Shown here: in pieces, positions 9,382 through 17,882 of the stretch
Position numbering within the stretch: the first letter of the stretch is position 1
How the letters are laid out: the number at the start of each line of letters is the position of its first letter
Source: JBJXHC01 sp046160825
GTDB taxonomy: Bacteria > Bacteroidota > Ignavibacteria > UBA10030 > UBA6906
Reading direction: 5' to 3'
Assembly (NCBI GenBank): GCA_046160825.1
Contig: JBJXHC010000055.1
Coordinates: 54,601 to 118,600 of the forward strand
DNA length: 64,000 nt
Translations under genes and position numbers: made by a program
Notes under the pieces: generated by a model
Seen by the model: only the letters and a program-made list of their open reading frames with translations
Told to the model about the DNA's origin: nothing
Databases searched by the model: none

Positions 9382-10278
9382 ATGAAAATGAAATTCTGGG
9401 GGACCCGTGGTTCCATCCCGACTCCCGGGAGAGCAACCGTGCGTTATGGCGGAAATACCCCGTGTGTCGAAGTGAGGCTGAACAATAATAACCTCATCAT
9501 CTTCGATGCGGGGACGGGAATCCGCGAACTCGGCGATGCGCTTCATGCAACGGGGGAACCGGTCAAAGCTTTTATCGCCATCACCCATCCTCATTGGGAC
9601 CATATACAGGGTTTGCCGTTTTTTAGACCGTGGTTCGTTCCCGGCAACATGTTCACGATCATCGGGGCACAACCCGGTAGCGTCACCCTCCGTCAAATGA
9701 TTGCCGACCAGATGAACAAGGTCTATTTTCCCATCCAACTCAACGAACTCAAAGCGAAGATCCTTTTCAAACCGGTAAGGGAAGGTACCATCCCCATGTT
9801 TGGTGGTACGTTGACTTCCTGTTATGTCAATCATCCTGCCTTTGCACTGGGCTATCGACTTGATATTGCGGGCAGTTCAATGGTATACATCAGTGACAAC
9901 GAGCCGTTCGATCGTGAGATCGCAAAGTCCGTCAACAACGTTGATAGCATGATCGTCCGGAAGTACAACAAGGTCAAGGGGAATCCCAACCGGCGGATCT
10001 TTGACTTTGCCCGCGGAGCAGATGTTCTCATTCACGATGCGACATACACTCCGGAAGAGTACGTGAACCATGTCGGGTGGGGACACTCACACTATCTCTT
10101 CGCACTTGAGGTTGCAGCGGAAGCCGGCGTGAAGCGGCTGGTGTTATTCCATCACAGCCAGACCCACACTGATACTCAGATTGACGAGATCCTTGCCTGT
10201 TGTACCCGCGAAATAGCTCGTCGAGGCTACGGTTTCGATTGCATAGCGGCGGCGGAAGGAATGGAACTGGATTGGTAA
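9382..10278 (+). CDS. Metallo-beta-lactamase fold hydrolase
   Basis: 298-residue MBL-fold protein starting MKMKFWGTRGSIPTPG, the hallmark of the phosphonate-metabolism/cAMP-phosphodiesterase-like MBL group. The metal motif is HPHWDH (His69, His71, Asp73, His74), followed by further ligands in NHPAFALGYRL, DATY and the C-terminal LVLFHHSQTH. The open frame extends upstream to 9292, but that part overlaps the preceding gene and lacks similarity, so the ATG at 9382 is chosen. Substrate unknown; cyclic nucleotide or phosphodiester hydrolysis are the usual candidates for this subgroup. Confidence 0.85.
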   Translation: MKMKFWGTRGSIPTPGRATVRYGGNTPCVEVRLNNNNLIIFDAGTGIRELGDALHATGEPVKAFIAITHPHWDHIQGLPFFRPWFVPGNMFTIIGAQPGSVTLRQMIADQMNKVYFPIQLNELKAKILFKPVREGTIPMFGGTLTSCYVNHPAFALGYRLDIAGSSMVYISDNEPFDREIAKSVNNVDSMIVRKYNKVKGNPNRRIFDFARGADVLIHDATYTPEEYVNHVGWGHSHYLFALEVAAEAGVKRLVLFHHSQTHTDTQIDEILACCTREIARRGYGFDCIAAAEGMELDW

Positions 10279-10293
10279 CTTTGGAGGGCATGC

Positions 10294-10322
10294 TTGACAA
10301 TCACTCGTGCGGTGCCTATATT
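10294..10322 (+). promoter_or_regulatory. Sigma70-type promoter for the ybeY-smg-topA operon
   Basis: TTGACA (10294-10299), a 17-base spacer, TATATT (10317-10322). It has a perfect -35 and a five-of-six -10 match in the 168-base gap ahead of 10447. The predicted transcript would have a leader of about 118 bases containing the hairpin annotated separately. Confidence 0.6.
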
Positions 10323-10355
10323 GGCGCAAGTATGAATCATCTGTATGGTTGTGAT

Positions 10356-10404
10356 AACCCCGGTCAATTCATGTCCGCAATACAGCGGGCGACTGATCGG
10401 GGTT
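10356..10404 (+). promoter_or_regulatory. Leader hairpin with trailing T-rich tract
   Basis: AACCCCGGTCA (10356-10366) can pair with TGATCGGGGTT (10394-10404), giving a stem with one mismatch, followed directly by TTGTTATTC. It sits between the promoter at 10294 and the start at 10447. It could be a weak attenuator or simply an RNA-stabilising leader structure; the long loop makes a classical terminator less likely. Confidence 0.3.
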
Positions 10405-10446
10405 TTGTTATTCATCATGCATTTCGAATGCACATTGAGGAAACGT

Positions 10447-10938
10447 ATGTCCTTCGTTTTTAGGTCTGGTGATGTCAGGAAACTGCAGACCGCCCTTGGG
10501 GTAAATGCAACAAAGGAAGGAACGCACTATCGCTTCGAACTTGTGGGTAAAGAGCGGGCCCGGCATCTCATCCTGGAATTGTATTCCAATATTCCCATTG
10601 GCAATAAGAAGGGGAATCTCGTTTCTGTGTATACAGAGAGCGCTCACCTGCAACTTCACTTCTGCTCCGGTTATGTTGTGAGCAAAATGCTTGGCGAGGT
10701 GACGTTTATCGGGGAGAATAGCGGCAAACTCTCAGGGCTGATTATCGAGAAAGAGGGAGGATGCTCGCTTTACGCCAACGTTGACCGGTCATTGTTGTCG
10801 GGTGATTTCACCCAGCTCGGTCCGGAAGTGATGCTCTCGGGGATTGCCTTATCATTGACGGACGGGATTCTTGATGAACAGGAGACCAAACCGAAAGTCC
10901 GGCCGAAGCGTAAGCCTGTGAAAAAGGCACGACGGTAG
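10447..10938 (+). CDS. Conserved-looking hypothetical protein at head of the ybeY operon
   Basis: 163 residues, no signal peptide or membrane segment. The middle is a mixed alpha/beta domain (residues 5-140) and the C-terminus is a very basic tail rich in Lys/Arg/Pro (KPKVRPKRKPVKKARR), suggesting nucleic-acid or ribosome contact. I do not recognise the family. The ATG at 10447 has GAGGA five bases upstream (10437-10441). The stop TAG shares its last base with the GTG start of ybeY, so it is tightly coupled to an RNA-processing gene. Confidence 0.75.
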   Translation: MSFVFRSGDVRKLQTALGVNATKEGTHYRFELVGKERARHLILELYSNIPIGNKKGNLVSVYTESAHLQLHFCSGYVVSKMLGEVTFIGENSGKLSGLIIEKEGGCSLYANVDRSLLSGDFTQLGPEVMLSGIALSLTDGILDEQETKPKVRPKRKPVKKARR

Positions 10939-11378
10939 TGGTGCGGGTGAAGGTGTTCAACACGCACCCGCGAAAGAAGGTCTCTCCGGCACGCTGTACT
11001 CAATACGTGACGCGCGTGTTGGGCGGAGAGAAGATTCGCAATGCCGAGGTATCAGTCGTTCTTGTCGGTTCCCGAAGAATCAGGACGTTGAACCGGCAAT
11101 ACTTGAAGCATGATTATGTGACCGACGTGATCAGTTTTACGCTTGAATCGGGGGAGAATCTTGAGGGCGAGATTTACGTTAACCTTGACAGGGCAACGCA
11201 TCAGGCAAAGACATTTGGCGTGACACCGGCTCATGAAGCCGCACGCCTTGTTGTACACGGTGCCTTGCACCTTACAGGATACGACGACGCAACGGCAAGA
11301 CAGAAAGAAAAAATGGCAAAAAGAGAGGACGTGTATCTCCGGTATTGGTTTCGGCACAGCGAGGAACGAGGTCTATGA
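10938..11378 (+). CDS. ybeY: rRNA maturation endoribonuclease YbeY
   Basis: UPF0054 family zinc endoribonuclease acting in 16S rRNA 3'-end maturation and ribosome quality control. 146 residues with the core TDVISFTLE and the metal motif HGALHLTGYDD. His107 and His111 are present, but the third ligand position (canonically His in GYDH) is Asp117, a variation I associate with FCB members. The GTG start at 10938 overlaps the upstream stop, and the stop overlaps the ATG of the next gene (ATGA). Confidence 0.92.
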   Translation: MVRVKVFNTHPRKKVSPARCTQYVTRVLGGEKIRNAEVSVVLVGSRRIRTLNRQYLKHDYVTDVISFTLESGENLEGEIYVNLDRATHQAKTFGVTPAHEAARLVVHGALHLTGYDDATARQKEKMAKREDVYLRYWFRHSEERGL

Positions 11379-11815
11379 AAGAAAAAGTGGTTGAGCTGCT
11401 GGTGTTTATCATGACGGAGATTCAGGAAAACAAACGAATCAACGAGATTGATATTGCCGACCTGCGCAGCAAGGGATACACACAGTCGGAGATCAGTGCG
11501 GCGTTCAGTTGGTTGTATGATAATTTTCAACTCAATGAGACAGCGCAACGACATGAAGGACGACAACAAGGTTCCCAACGCATGCTCCACGAAGCGGAAA
11601 AATACGCTCTGACGACTGAGAGTCAGGGGTATCTGATTCAGTTGCGTGAATTGGGCCTGCTTGATGAACGAGACCTCGAGACGGTTATCGAGCGGGTCAT
11701 GCTCACGGGATATGAAAAACTCTCGATTGCTGAATTGCATTCGATCGTTGCAGCGGTGATCTTTGCCCGTGGTGGTGACAGGTTGTTGTTGAATACTGGA
11801 GATACGATCAACTAA
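11375..11815 (+). CDS. smg: Smg / DUF494 family protein
   Basis: 146-residue all-helical protein matching the DUF494 (Smg) pattern: KEKVVELLVFIMTEI at the N-terminus, a helix-turn-helix-like SQSEI/YTQSEISAAFSWL segment, and an acidic middle. The family sits upstream of topA in many bacteria, as here. Its function is unknown. The ATG at 11375 overlaps the ybeY stop and has GAGG just upstream. Its own stop overlaps the topA start (TAATG). Confidence 0.85.
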   Translation: MKEKVVELLVFIMTEIQENKRINEIDIADLRSKGYTQSEISAAFSWLYDNFQLNETAQRHEGRQQGSQRMLHEAEKYALTTESQGYLIQLRELGLLDERDLETVIERVMLTGYEKLSIAELHSIVAAVIFARGGDRLLLNTGDTIN

Positions 11816-14166
11816 TGTCGCCCCGAAAGAAAAAAACTGATGCAGAAGCTGGGACAACATCAGCACCGCCGGCGAAAACAAAACGCAGACGCGGGGTTGA
11901 TCCGTCTCAAACAGTTGGTAAGTCCCTGATTATTGTAGAGTCTCCTGCCAAGGCGAAGACCATCAATAAATACCTCGGAAAGAACTTCACTGTCGAAGCG
12001 TCCGTTGGTCACGTCAAGAACCTCCCCAAGAGCAAACTGGGCATTGATGTGGAGAACGGGTTCACGCCGGAGTATGAGACGATCAAAGGCAAGGACGAGG
12101 TGCTTGAACGCCTCCGCGCGCACGCGGAGCGTGCAGACACAATATATCTTGCAACCGATCCTGACCGCGAAGGAGAAGCCATAGCGTGGCATCTCGCCCG
12201 CGAGGTGGAGTCGCGCAATAAGAACATCTACCGCGTACTCTTTCATGAGATCACTGAGCGTGGTATTACGGAAGCCATGCAAAAGCCCATGAAGATCGAC
12301 GATAATCTGGTGGATTCCCAGCAGGCGCGGCGCGCAATGGATCGGCTTGTCGGATACAAGGTTTCTCCGTTTTTATGGAAGACAGTGTTCTACGGACTCT
12401 CTGCGGGCCGTGTCCAATCTGTTGCCGTGCGACTGATTTGCGAGCGCGAGGAAGCGGTCAACTCATTCATTCCTGAAGAGTACTGGTCCATCATAGGAGA
12501 ATTCCAAACTCACGGTAGCGAGTCCTTTCTTGCCAAACTCTTCAAGATTGATGGAAACGATCCGAAGATCGGGGACTCCACCACCGCCGAAGGATATGTG
12601 AATGATATCCGGAAGCAGAGTTATTCCATTGCCGATTTGCAGACCAAGCCGGTCAAACGCAATCCCGGCGCTCCTTTTATTACGAGTACGTTGCAACAGG
12701 AAGCAGCGCGGCGGCTCCGTTTCCATGCCAAGCGTACGATGATGCTCGCTCAAAGACTGTATGAGGGTATTGAGTTGGGGGAAGAAGGTCTCGTTGGTCT
12801 GATCACCTATATGCGTACGGACTCCACACGGTTGAGTGATGATGCTGTTCGTGACGTGCGGGAATACATCTTCAGTAATTATGGAAAAGAATATCTTCCG
12901 CCGGAAGCACGTCAGTTCAAGAAGGGGAAGAGTTCCCAGGACGCGCATGAGGCCATCCGCCCGACGTCGGTGAAGTATGCGCCGAAGGTCGTGAAGAAGT
13001 ATCTCGAGAAGGAAATGTTCGATCTCTACGAACTCATTTGGAACCGGTTCGTTGCTTGTCAGATGAGCGCCGCTGTCTTTGATCAGACGACTGTTGATGT
13101 CAAGGGAGGCGACTACACTTTTAGGGCAACGGATACCATTCCCAAGTTCCGCGGATTTTTGCAAGTCTATGACGATGTTATTGAAGAAACAGAGAAGGAG
13201 AATGACGAGGATCCGGCCTCCAAGCTCCCGGCAAATCTCAAACAGGGTGCCGCTGCAAACCTGTCCAATGTCATACCAAACCAGCATTTCACCAAGCCGC
13301 CGGGACGTTTCACTGAAAGTAGTCTTGTGAAAGAGTTGGAATCCCTTGGTATTGGCAGGCCGAGTACGTACGCCCTCATCGTCGATACCATCCAGGCGCG
13401 GAAATACGTTGAGCAGCGGGAGCGACGACTCTATCCAACTGAACTTGGCGTTGCTGTCAACAAGATTCTGGTGAAGAGTTTTCCGAATCTGTTCGATGTG
13501 TCGTTTACGGCGCTGATGGAAGAAGAACTGGATACCATTGCCTCGGGCAAGCAATCATACAAGCAGGTGATGGAGGATTTTTATCTTCCCTTTATTCGGG
13601 ACGTTGAGGGGGTGGATAAGGATAGCGCAGCCATTAAGAAATCGCTGCAAGAAGCAACCGATGAAGTATGTGACCTCTGTACCAAACCCATGATCATCAA
13701 GTGGGGACGCAACGGACGATTTATGGCATGCAGCGGCTATCCAGCGTGCAAGAACACGAAGCCACTTCCGGGCGAACAGGAACAAACGAAGCACATGGCT
13801 GGTATGAAATGCGAGCAATGTGGTGCTGATATGGTAGTGAAAGGCGGAAAGTTTGGTGCATTCATGGGATGCTCGAAATATCCGGAGTGCAAGAACACGA
13901 AACCACTGTCGATTGGTGTCCAATGCCCGAAATGCAAAGACGGGTATGTCATCGAACGGAAAACCAAGCGTAAACGCATTTTTTATGGCTGCTCGCGCTA
14001 TCCGGATTGCGACTTTGCTTCATGGGATAAACCGGTTGACCAAGCATGCGATACGTGTGGGAATGCATATATGGTAGTCAAGTTCACGCAAACACGCGGA
14101 GAGTTTCTGCTGTGTCCATCGTGCAAAGCCGAGGTTGCCAAGGAGGAAGTCCAATCTGCGGGATAG
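11815..14166 (+). CDS. topA: DNA topoisomerase I
   Basis: Type IA topoisomerase that relaxes negative supercoils, 783 residues. A basic, low-complexity N-terminal extension of about 35 residues precedes the TOPRIM domain (LIIVESPAKAKTI ... DPDREGEAIAWHL). The catalytic tyrosine is in TYMRTDSTRLS (Tyr332). The C-terminus carries four Cys4 zinc-ribbon repeats (CDLC...CxGYPAC, CEQC...CSKYPEC, CPKC...CSRYPDC, CDTC...CPSC), which bind single-stranded DNA. The ATG overlaps the smg stop. Confidence 0.97.
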   Translation: MSPRKKKTDAEAGTTSAPPAKTKRRRGVDPSQTVGKSLIIVESPAKAKTINKYLGKNFTVEASVGHVKNLPKSKLGIDVENGFTPEYETIKGKDEVLERLRAHAERADTIYLATDPDREGEAIAWHLAREVESRNKNIYRVLFHEITERGITEAMQKPMKIDDNLVDSQQARRAMDRLVGYKVSPFLWKTVFYGLSAGRVQSVAVRLICEREEAVNSFIPEEYWSIIGEFQTHGSESFLAKLFKIDGNDPKIGDSTTAEGYVNDIRKQSYSIADLQTKPVKRNPGAPFITSTLQQEAARRLRFHAKRTMMLAQRLYEGIELGEEGLVGLITYMRTDSTRLSDDAVRDVREYIFSNYGKEYLPPEARQFKKGKSSQDAHEAIRPTSVKYAPKVVKKYLEKEMFDLYELIWNRFVACQMSAAVFDQTTVDVKGGDYTFRATDTIPKFRGFLQVYDDVIEETEKENDEDPASKLPANLKQGAAANLSNVIPNQHFTKPPGRFTESSLVKELESLGIGRPSTYALIVDTIQARKYVEQRERRLYPTELGVAVNKILVKSFPNLFDVSFTALMEEELDTIASGKQSYKQVMEDFYLPFIRDVEGVDKDSAAIKKSLQEATDEVCDLCTKPMIIKWGRNGRFMACSGYPACKNTKPLPGEQEQTKHMAGMKCEQCGADMVVKGGKFGAFMGCSKYPECKNTKPLSIGVQCPKCKDGYVIERKTKRKRIFYGCSRYPDCDFASWDKPVDQACDTCGNAYMVVKFTQTRGEFLLCPSCKAEVAKEEVQSAG

Positions 14167-14173
14167 TCTGGCG

Positions 14174-15070
14174 ATGACCACTGCGGTGCAATCATATTTG
14201 CACTATCTTGAGCACGAGCGTAACTACTCGGCACATACCGTCGAAGCATATGCCAACGACCTGCGGGTGTTTGGCTTATTTCTTGAACACGGCAATATTA
14301 CAATGCGGAATGTTACTCAGGTTGTCATCCGCAGTTTCCTCGGTGACCTTCTGGAGCAGGGTCGTGCTCGACGGAGTGTTGCGCGGACACTTGCCTGTTT
14401 GAAATCCTTTTTCAAATATCTTTACAAAACACATGCGATTGAATTGAATCCCGCGACCAATATCGCATCCCCGAAACTTGAGCGCACACTTCCCCAGTAC
14501 CTCGACGAGCACGACGCAAGTGCCTTGATGTTGCGACCGGATTGCTCTGTGCCGGTGGGAATGCGCGATGCGGCCATTCTCGAATTGTTCTACAGTACCG
14601 GAATCCGGCTGAGTGAGTTGACACAACTTGAGATGGATGATATCGATTTTGACGGGCAGGTAATCAAAGTAACAGGGAAAGGCTCCAAGCAGCGCATTAT
14701 TCCTTTTGGGGATAAGGCGAAGGACGCAATAAAAAAATACCTGAACAACAGAGTTGGGATCCTGCGGGACGGGACGAGCTTTCGGGAACCGCGAGCTATA
14801 TTCATCACAGTCACCGGTCGCAGAATCAGCCCGCGTGTTGTTCAGAGCATGGTAAAAAAATACGTTACCGAGGTTTCTGAAATTCAAAAACGAAGCCCCC
14901 ATGTGTTGCGGCATTCGTTTGCCACGCATCTGTTGAACAGAGGTGCCGATTTGCGCGCGGTGAAAGAGCTATTGGGTCATGAGAGCCTTTCAACAACACA
15001 AATTTATACACATGTGAGCGTGGAACGTCTGAAGAAGATTTATTTACAGGCACATCCTAAAGCATCATGA
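14174..15070 (+). CDS. Tyrosine recombinase XerC/XerD-type
   Basis: 298-residue tyrosine recombinase with an N-terminal SAM-like core-binding domain (residues 5-85) and a C-terminal catalytic domain. The R-K-H-R-H-Y set is visible in GIRLSEL, GKGSKQR, HVLRHSFATHLL, LLGHESLSTTQ and the nucleophile Tyr278 in IYTHVS. Length and context (after topA in a housekeeping operon) support a chromosome-dimer-resolution Xer protein rather than a phage integrase. XerC versus XerD is not decidable here. The ATG at 14174 is preferred over TTG 14135, which would overlap topA. Confidence 0.9.
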   Translation: MTTAVQSYLHYLEHERNYSAHTVEAYANDLRVFGLFLEHGNITMRNVTQVVIRSFLGDLLEQGRARRSVARTLACLKSFFKYLYKTHAIELNPATNIASPKLERTLPQYLDEHDASALMLRPDCSVPVGMRDAAILELFYSTGIRLSELTQLEMDDIDFDGQVIKVTGKGSKQRIIPFGDKAKDAIKKYLNNRVGILRDGTSFREPRAIFITVTGRRISPRVVQSMVKKYVTEVSEIQKRSPHVLRHSFATHLLNRGADLRAVKELLGHESLSTTQIYTHVSVERLKKIYLQAHPKAS

Positions 15071-15091
15071 GCATTACCTGAAAGGAATTGT

Positions 15092-15427
15092 ATGATGAAT
15101 ATTCAGTTTACGGCCAGGAAATTCCGGGCACATCCTGAACTCAAATCTCACGCACTTGATGCGGTCAAGAAGCTGGGAAAATTCTATGACGGCATTGTGA
15201 GCGCCGAGATTATTCTCAGTTATGAGCGCAGTACCAACAGTGTCAAGACGGCTGAAATCAATCTGCATGTGTATGGGAATGTGCTTTCCGCCAAAACGAA
15301 ATCCGACGAGTACGTGAAGTCCATTGATGTTGCCGTTACCAAGCTCGAAGGTCAACTATCGAAGTATAAGTCCAAGCTGCATGCGAAGGATAAAAGCAAG
15401 GTCCGTGAACTCCAGGACAAGGTGTAA
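15092..15427 (+). CDS. hpf: Ribosome hibernation-promoting factor HPF/RaiA family
   Basis: 111-residue S30AE domain protein: MNIQFTARKFRAHPELKSHA opening, SAEIILSYER and AEINLHVYGNVLSAK strands, and a lysine-rich C-terminal helix. The family binds the 30S decoding region in stationary phase and stabilises inactive ribosomes. This is the short form; it lacks the dimerisation domain of long HPF. GGAATTG precedes the start weakly. It lies 21 bases after the recombinase and 20 bases before hprK, consistent with one operon. Confidence 0.88.
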   Translation: MMNIQFTARKFRAHPELKSHALDAVKKLGKFYDGIVSAEIILSYERSTNSVKTAEINLHVYGNVLSAKTKSDEYVKSIDVAVTKLEGQLSKYKSKLHAKDKSKVRELQDKV

Positions 15428-15447
15428 CATCCATACCGGCGCGCACT

Positions 15448-16455
15448 ATGAAAATTGACCCCAAAAAAGAAACGCGTAAACAGGAAATCTCAGTTGGCTT
15501 TCTCCTCGAAGCGACAAAAGATCGCTTCAAGCTGCATTCAATGAATGGCGAAAGTGGTCTTGAGAATCGCATCACGGACAAGAACCTGAATCGTCCCGGT
15601 CTTGCCCTCGCCGGCTATGTTGAGCTGTTCACCTATGATCGTGTCCAACTCATCGGCAACACTGAGATCAAATATCTGAACTCATTGACGCCTGTACAGC
15701 GCAAGTCGGCATTTACAATGCTTCTGGAATTTAAGATACCCTGTATCATCCTCACGAACAACAATCAGCTCGAACGTGATTTGCTCGACGCTGCCGGTGC
15801 AAAGGGAATCCCGGTGTTCGGTACGCCATTCGAGACAACCAAGCTCGCATACTTCCTTGCCGATTTCCTCGATGATCAGTTTGCTCCCCAGATTGTTCTG
15901 CATGGTTCCTTTGTTGATGTGTATGGCATTGGCGTTATGCTCATGGGAAGATCCGGTATCGGGAAAAGTGAAATAGCACTCGATCTTATTGAACGTGGCC
16001 ACCGACTTGTTGCCGATGATGTTGTGATGGTGACAAGGAAGGGAGAGGGGATACTCATGGGGGCTGGCACGGATTTGGTAAAGCACTTCATGGAGATTAG
16101 GGGATTGGGCTTATTGGACGTGCGAAGCATGTTCGGAATCCGGGCAATTCGCTTCCAGAAAAGAGTGGAAATCGTTGTGGAGTTGGAAGATTGGCAGCCT
16201 GATCAGGATTATACTCGAACAGGCCTTGATGGGGCCAGTATTTCGTTGCTGGAGGTTGAAATTCCCCACGTGAAGTTGCCAATCTTCCCAGGAAAAAATG
16301 TTACGGTCATTACGGAGGTTATAGCCCTGAATTACCTGCTGAAGCACTATGGGTACGATGCTGCGAAGGACTTTGCCAAGCGGCTGGAGGGGGTCATAGG
16401 TGAGAAGCGCAAAGGGAATCGTGTCATCAACTATTTTGAACACGATTTTGAGTGA
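15448..16455 (+). CDS. hprK: HPr kinase/phosphorylase
   Basis: Bifunctional enzyme that phosphorylates or dephosphorylates HPr at a serine. 335 residues, with an N-terminal domain (1-145) and a kinase domain with the P-loop GRSGIGKS (residues 167-174). The HPrK signature region around MEIRGLGLLDVRSMFG follows. The adjacency of hpf/raiA and hprK resembles the rpoN-hpf-ptsN-type clusters of other phyla. No HPr or other PTS gene is in the window, so whether its partner is a sugar PTS or a regulatory HPr cannot be seen. Confidence 0.93.
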   Translation: MKIDPKKETRKQEISVGFLLEATKDRFKLHSMNGESGLENRITDKNLNRPGLALAGYVELFTYDRVQLIGNTEIKYLNSLTPVQRKSAFTMLLEFKIPCIILTNNNQLERDLLDAAGAKGIPVFGTPFETTKLAYFLADFLDDQFAPQIVLHGSFVDVYGIGVMLMGRSGIGKSEIALDLIERGHRLVADDVVMVTRKGEGILMGAGTDLVKHFMEIRGLGLLDVRSMFGIRAIRFQKRVEIVVELEDWQPDQDYTRTGLDGASISLLEVEIPHVKLPIFPGKNVTVITEVIALNYLLKHYGYDAAKDFAKRLEGVIGEKRKGNRVINYFEHDFE

Positions 16456-16507
16456 TTTGTCTCAGTATTGTGGAATTCGCACAATTTGATTCGTAGAAAT
16501 TTTTCCC

Positions 16508-16536
16508 TTGACATCTTTTTGAATATTAAGTATCAT
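16508..16536 (+). promoter_or_regulatory. Strong sigma70-type promoter upstream of M23 peptidase
   Basis: TTGACA (16508-16513), a 17-base AT-rich spacer and TATCAT (16531-16536), 93 bases ahead of the M23 peptidase ATG. The -35 is perfect. Confidence 0.65.
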
Positions 16537-16557
16537 TCCGAGGCATTTTTTGAAAGT

Positions 16558-16620
16558 ATGAAAAAGCGACGGATTACAGTTGACCAAATCGAGCAAATAT
16601 TGGTTCAAGACACGAAATGA
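16558..16620 (+). CDS. Possible 20-residue leader ORF
   Basis: An ATG at 16558 opens a 20-codon frame (MKKRRITVDQIEQILVQDTK) ending in TGA at 16618, nine bases before the ATG of the M23 peptidase. It lies entirely in the transcript predicted from the promoter at 16508. No strong Shine-Dalgarno is seen before it. Its stop lies next to the GGAG of the peptidase gene, so translating it could influence access to that ribosome site. Could also be chance. Confidence 0.25.
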   Translation: MKKRRITVDQIEQILVQDTK

Positions 16621-16629
16621 GGAGTCCTC

Positions 16630-17589
16630 ATGTTTCGTAGCATGAAATTCTTCATTATGTCGGGGGTGAGACTTGACTACAAAGAGATCAAGCTTTACAG
16701 AACCAAACTGGTCTGTGCATTTGTCTTATTTGGGTTAATTCTTGTTGGCGGCATGTTTCTTGGGAACAGGCTTATTGGTGATCCTCTGGGATTTGGGAGT
16801 GATCAGGTCGCGACCCTCGCCGCCGAAAACCGGATCCTGAAGGAACAACTGCGTACGATCTCACGGAGAATGGAAGAGACACAAGAATCACTTCAGTCGA
16901 TTGCAGACCGTGGGAATGAGTTACGTCTGATGGTCGATCTTTCCCAGATTGATAATGATACACGAAAGGCATCTGTTGGCGGGCGGTTGCCCGTGTCAGA
17001 CTTTAGCTTCTTGAACGGTGATGCTTCTTCCTTGCTTTCGGAAACCAACGCGCTGATTGATCAACTCAGTCGCGAAGTTCACCTGCAACGCGCAAGCTAT
17101 GAAGATATCTACAAGCGGTACGAATTCAATAGAGCAAAGTTTGCACACATTCCGGCGATCAAGCCGATGCAGGGTTACTATTCAGTCAATGGATTCGGCA
17201 TGAGAGTTCATCCTGTTCTCCGCGTCTATCGTATGCACGAAGGCGTGGATATTATCAACGATGTGGGAACAAATATCTATGCAACCGGAGACGGCGTGAT
17301 CCGTTACGCAGGCCGGACACAGGGTGGTTATGGAACCGTTGTTGATATCACGCACGGATATGGTTATTCATCGCTCTACGCACACCTTTCCAAGGTGATG
17401 GTTCGTCCAGGCCAACGCGTCCGGCGCGGGGAACTGATTGGCAAGAGTGGACGTTCAGGACTTGTGAGCGGACCGCATTTGCACTATGAAGTTCGCTTGA
17501 ATGGCAGAAAACAAAACCCGGTTGATCATTTTTTTGATGATATAGATGCAGCACGGTATCGTACTTTGCTGGCAAGTGCCACTCAATAA
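16630..17589 (+). CDS. M23 family metallopeptidase (LytM-type), membrane-anchored
   Basis: 319-residue envelope protein: cytoplasmic N-terminus, one transmembrane helix (about residues 28-50), a coiled coil (about 60-100) and a C-terminal M23 domain (about 185-300). Zinc ligands are His203 and Asp207 in HEGVDI and the HLH motif at 283-285, so the active site looks complete. It probably cleaves peptidoglycan cross-bridges or regulates another hydrolase. The ATG at 16630 has GAGGAG upstream. Confidence 0.9.
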   Translation: MFRSMKFFIMSGVRLDYKEIKLYRTKLVCAFVLFGLILVGGMFLGNRLIGDPLGFGSDQVATLAAENRILKEQLRTISRRMEETQESLQSIADRGNELRLMVDLSQIDNDTRKASVGGRLPVSDFSFLNGDASSLLSETNALIDQLSREVHLQRASYEDIYKRYEFNRAKFAHIPAIKPMQGYYSVNGFGMRVHPVLRVYRMHEGVDIINDVGTNIYATGDGVIRYAGRTQGGYGTVVDITHGYGYSSLYAHLSKVMVRPGQRVRRGELIGKSGRSGLVSGPHLHYEVRLNGRKQNPVDHFFDDIDAARYRTLLASATQ

Positions 17590-17645
17590 ATTTTTCCCGT
17601 GGAATCGATGGTGAACATTTTCGGATGAAAGGAAGTGGTGGAGAA

Positions 17646-17870
17646 GTGATTTGGACGATGGAACTTGCATCATACCTCGATGATGCACCTTGGCCTGCAA
17701 CCAAGGATGAGTTGATTGACTATGCCATCCGGACCGGCGCCCCAGTGGAAGTGGTCGAGAACCTCCAGGAACTTGAGGATAGCGAAGAACCGTATGAGAG
17801 TATGGAAGAGATTTGGCCCGACTATCCGACAGACGAAGATTTCTTCTTTGAGGATGAGGGAGAGTATTAA
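17646..17870 (+). CDS. Small acidic DUF2795-type protein
   Basis: 74-residue acidic protein with the DUF2795 pattern: WTMELASYLDDAPWPATKDE followed by LIDYAIRTGAP. The C-terminus is very acidic (DYPTDEDFFFEDEGEY). Function unknown; no signal peptide. The start is taken at GTG 17646 with a GGTGGAG element just upstream, because the conserved part begins at IWTMEL; ATG 17625 or ATG 17658 are alternatives. It is followed by a strong terminator and is probably the last gene of the M23 transcript. Confidence 0.75.
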   Translation: MIWTMELASYLDDAPWPATKDELIDYAIRTGAPVEVVENLQELEDSEEPYESMEEIWPDYPTDEDFFFEDEGEY

Positions 17871-17882
17871 CCCTGGTGTGCG

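Noticed and set aside
12463..13554. 363-codon open frame on the - strand
   Set aside because: Wholly antisense to topA, with no recognisable domain; topA is beyond doubt.
14174..15070. Tyrosine recombinase as a phage or island integrase
   Set aside because: No attachment repeats, tRNA or phage genes nearby; housekeeping operon context and Xer length.
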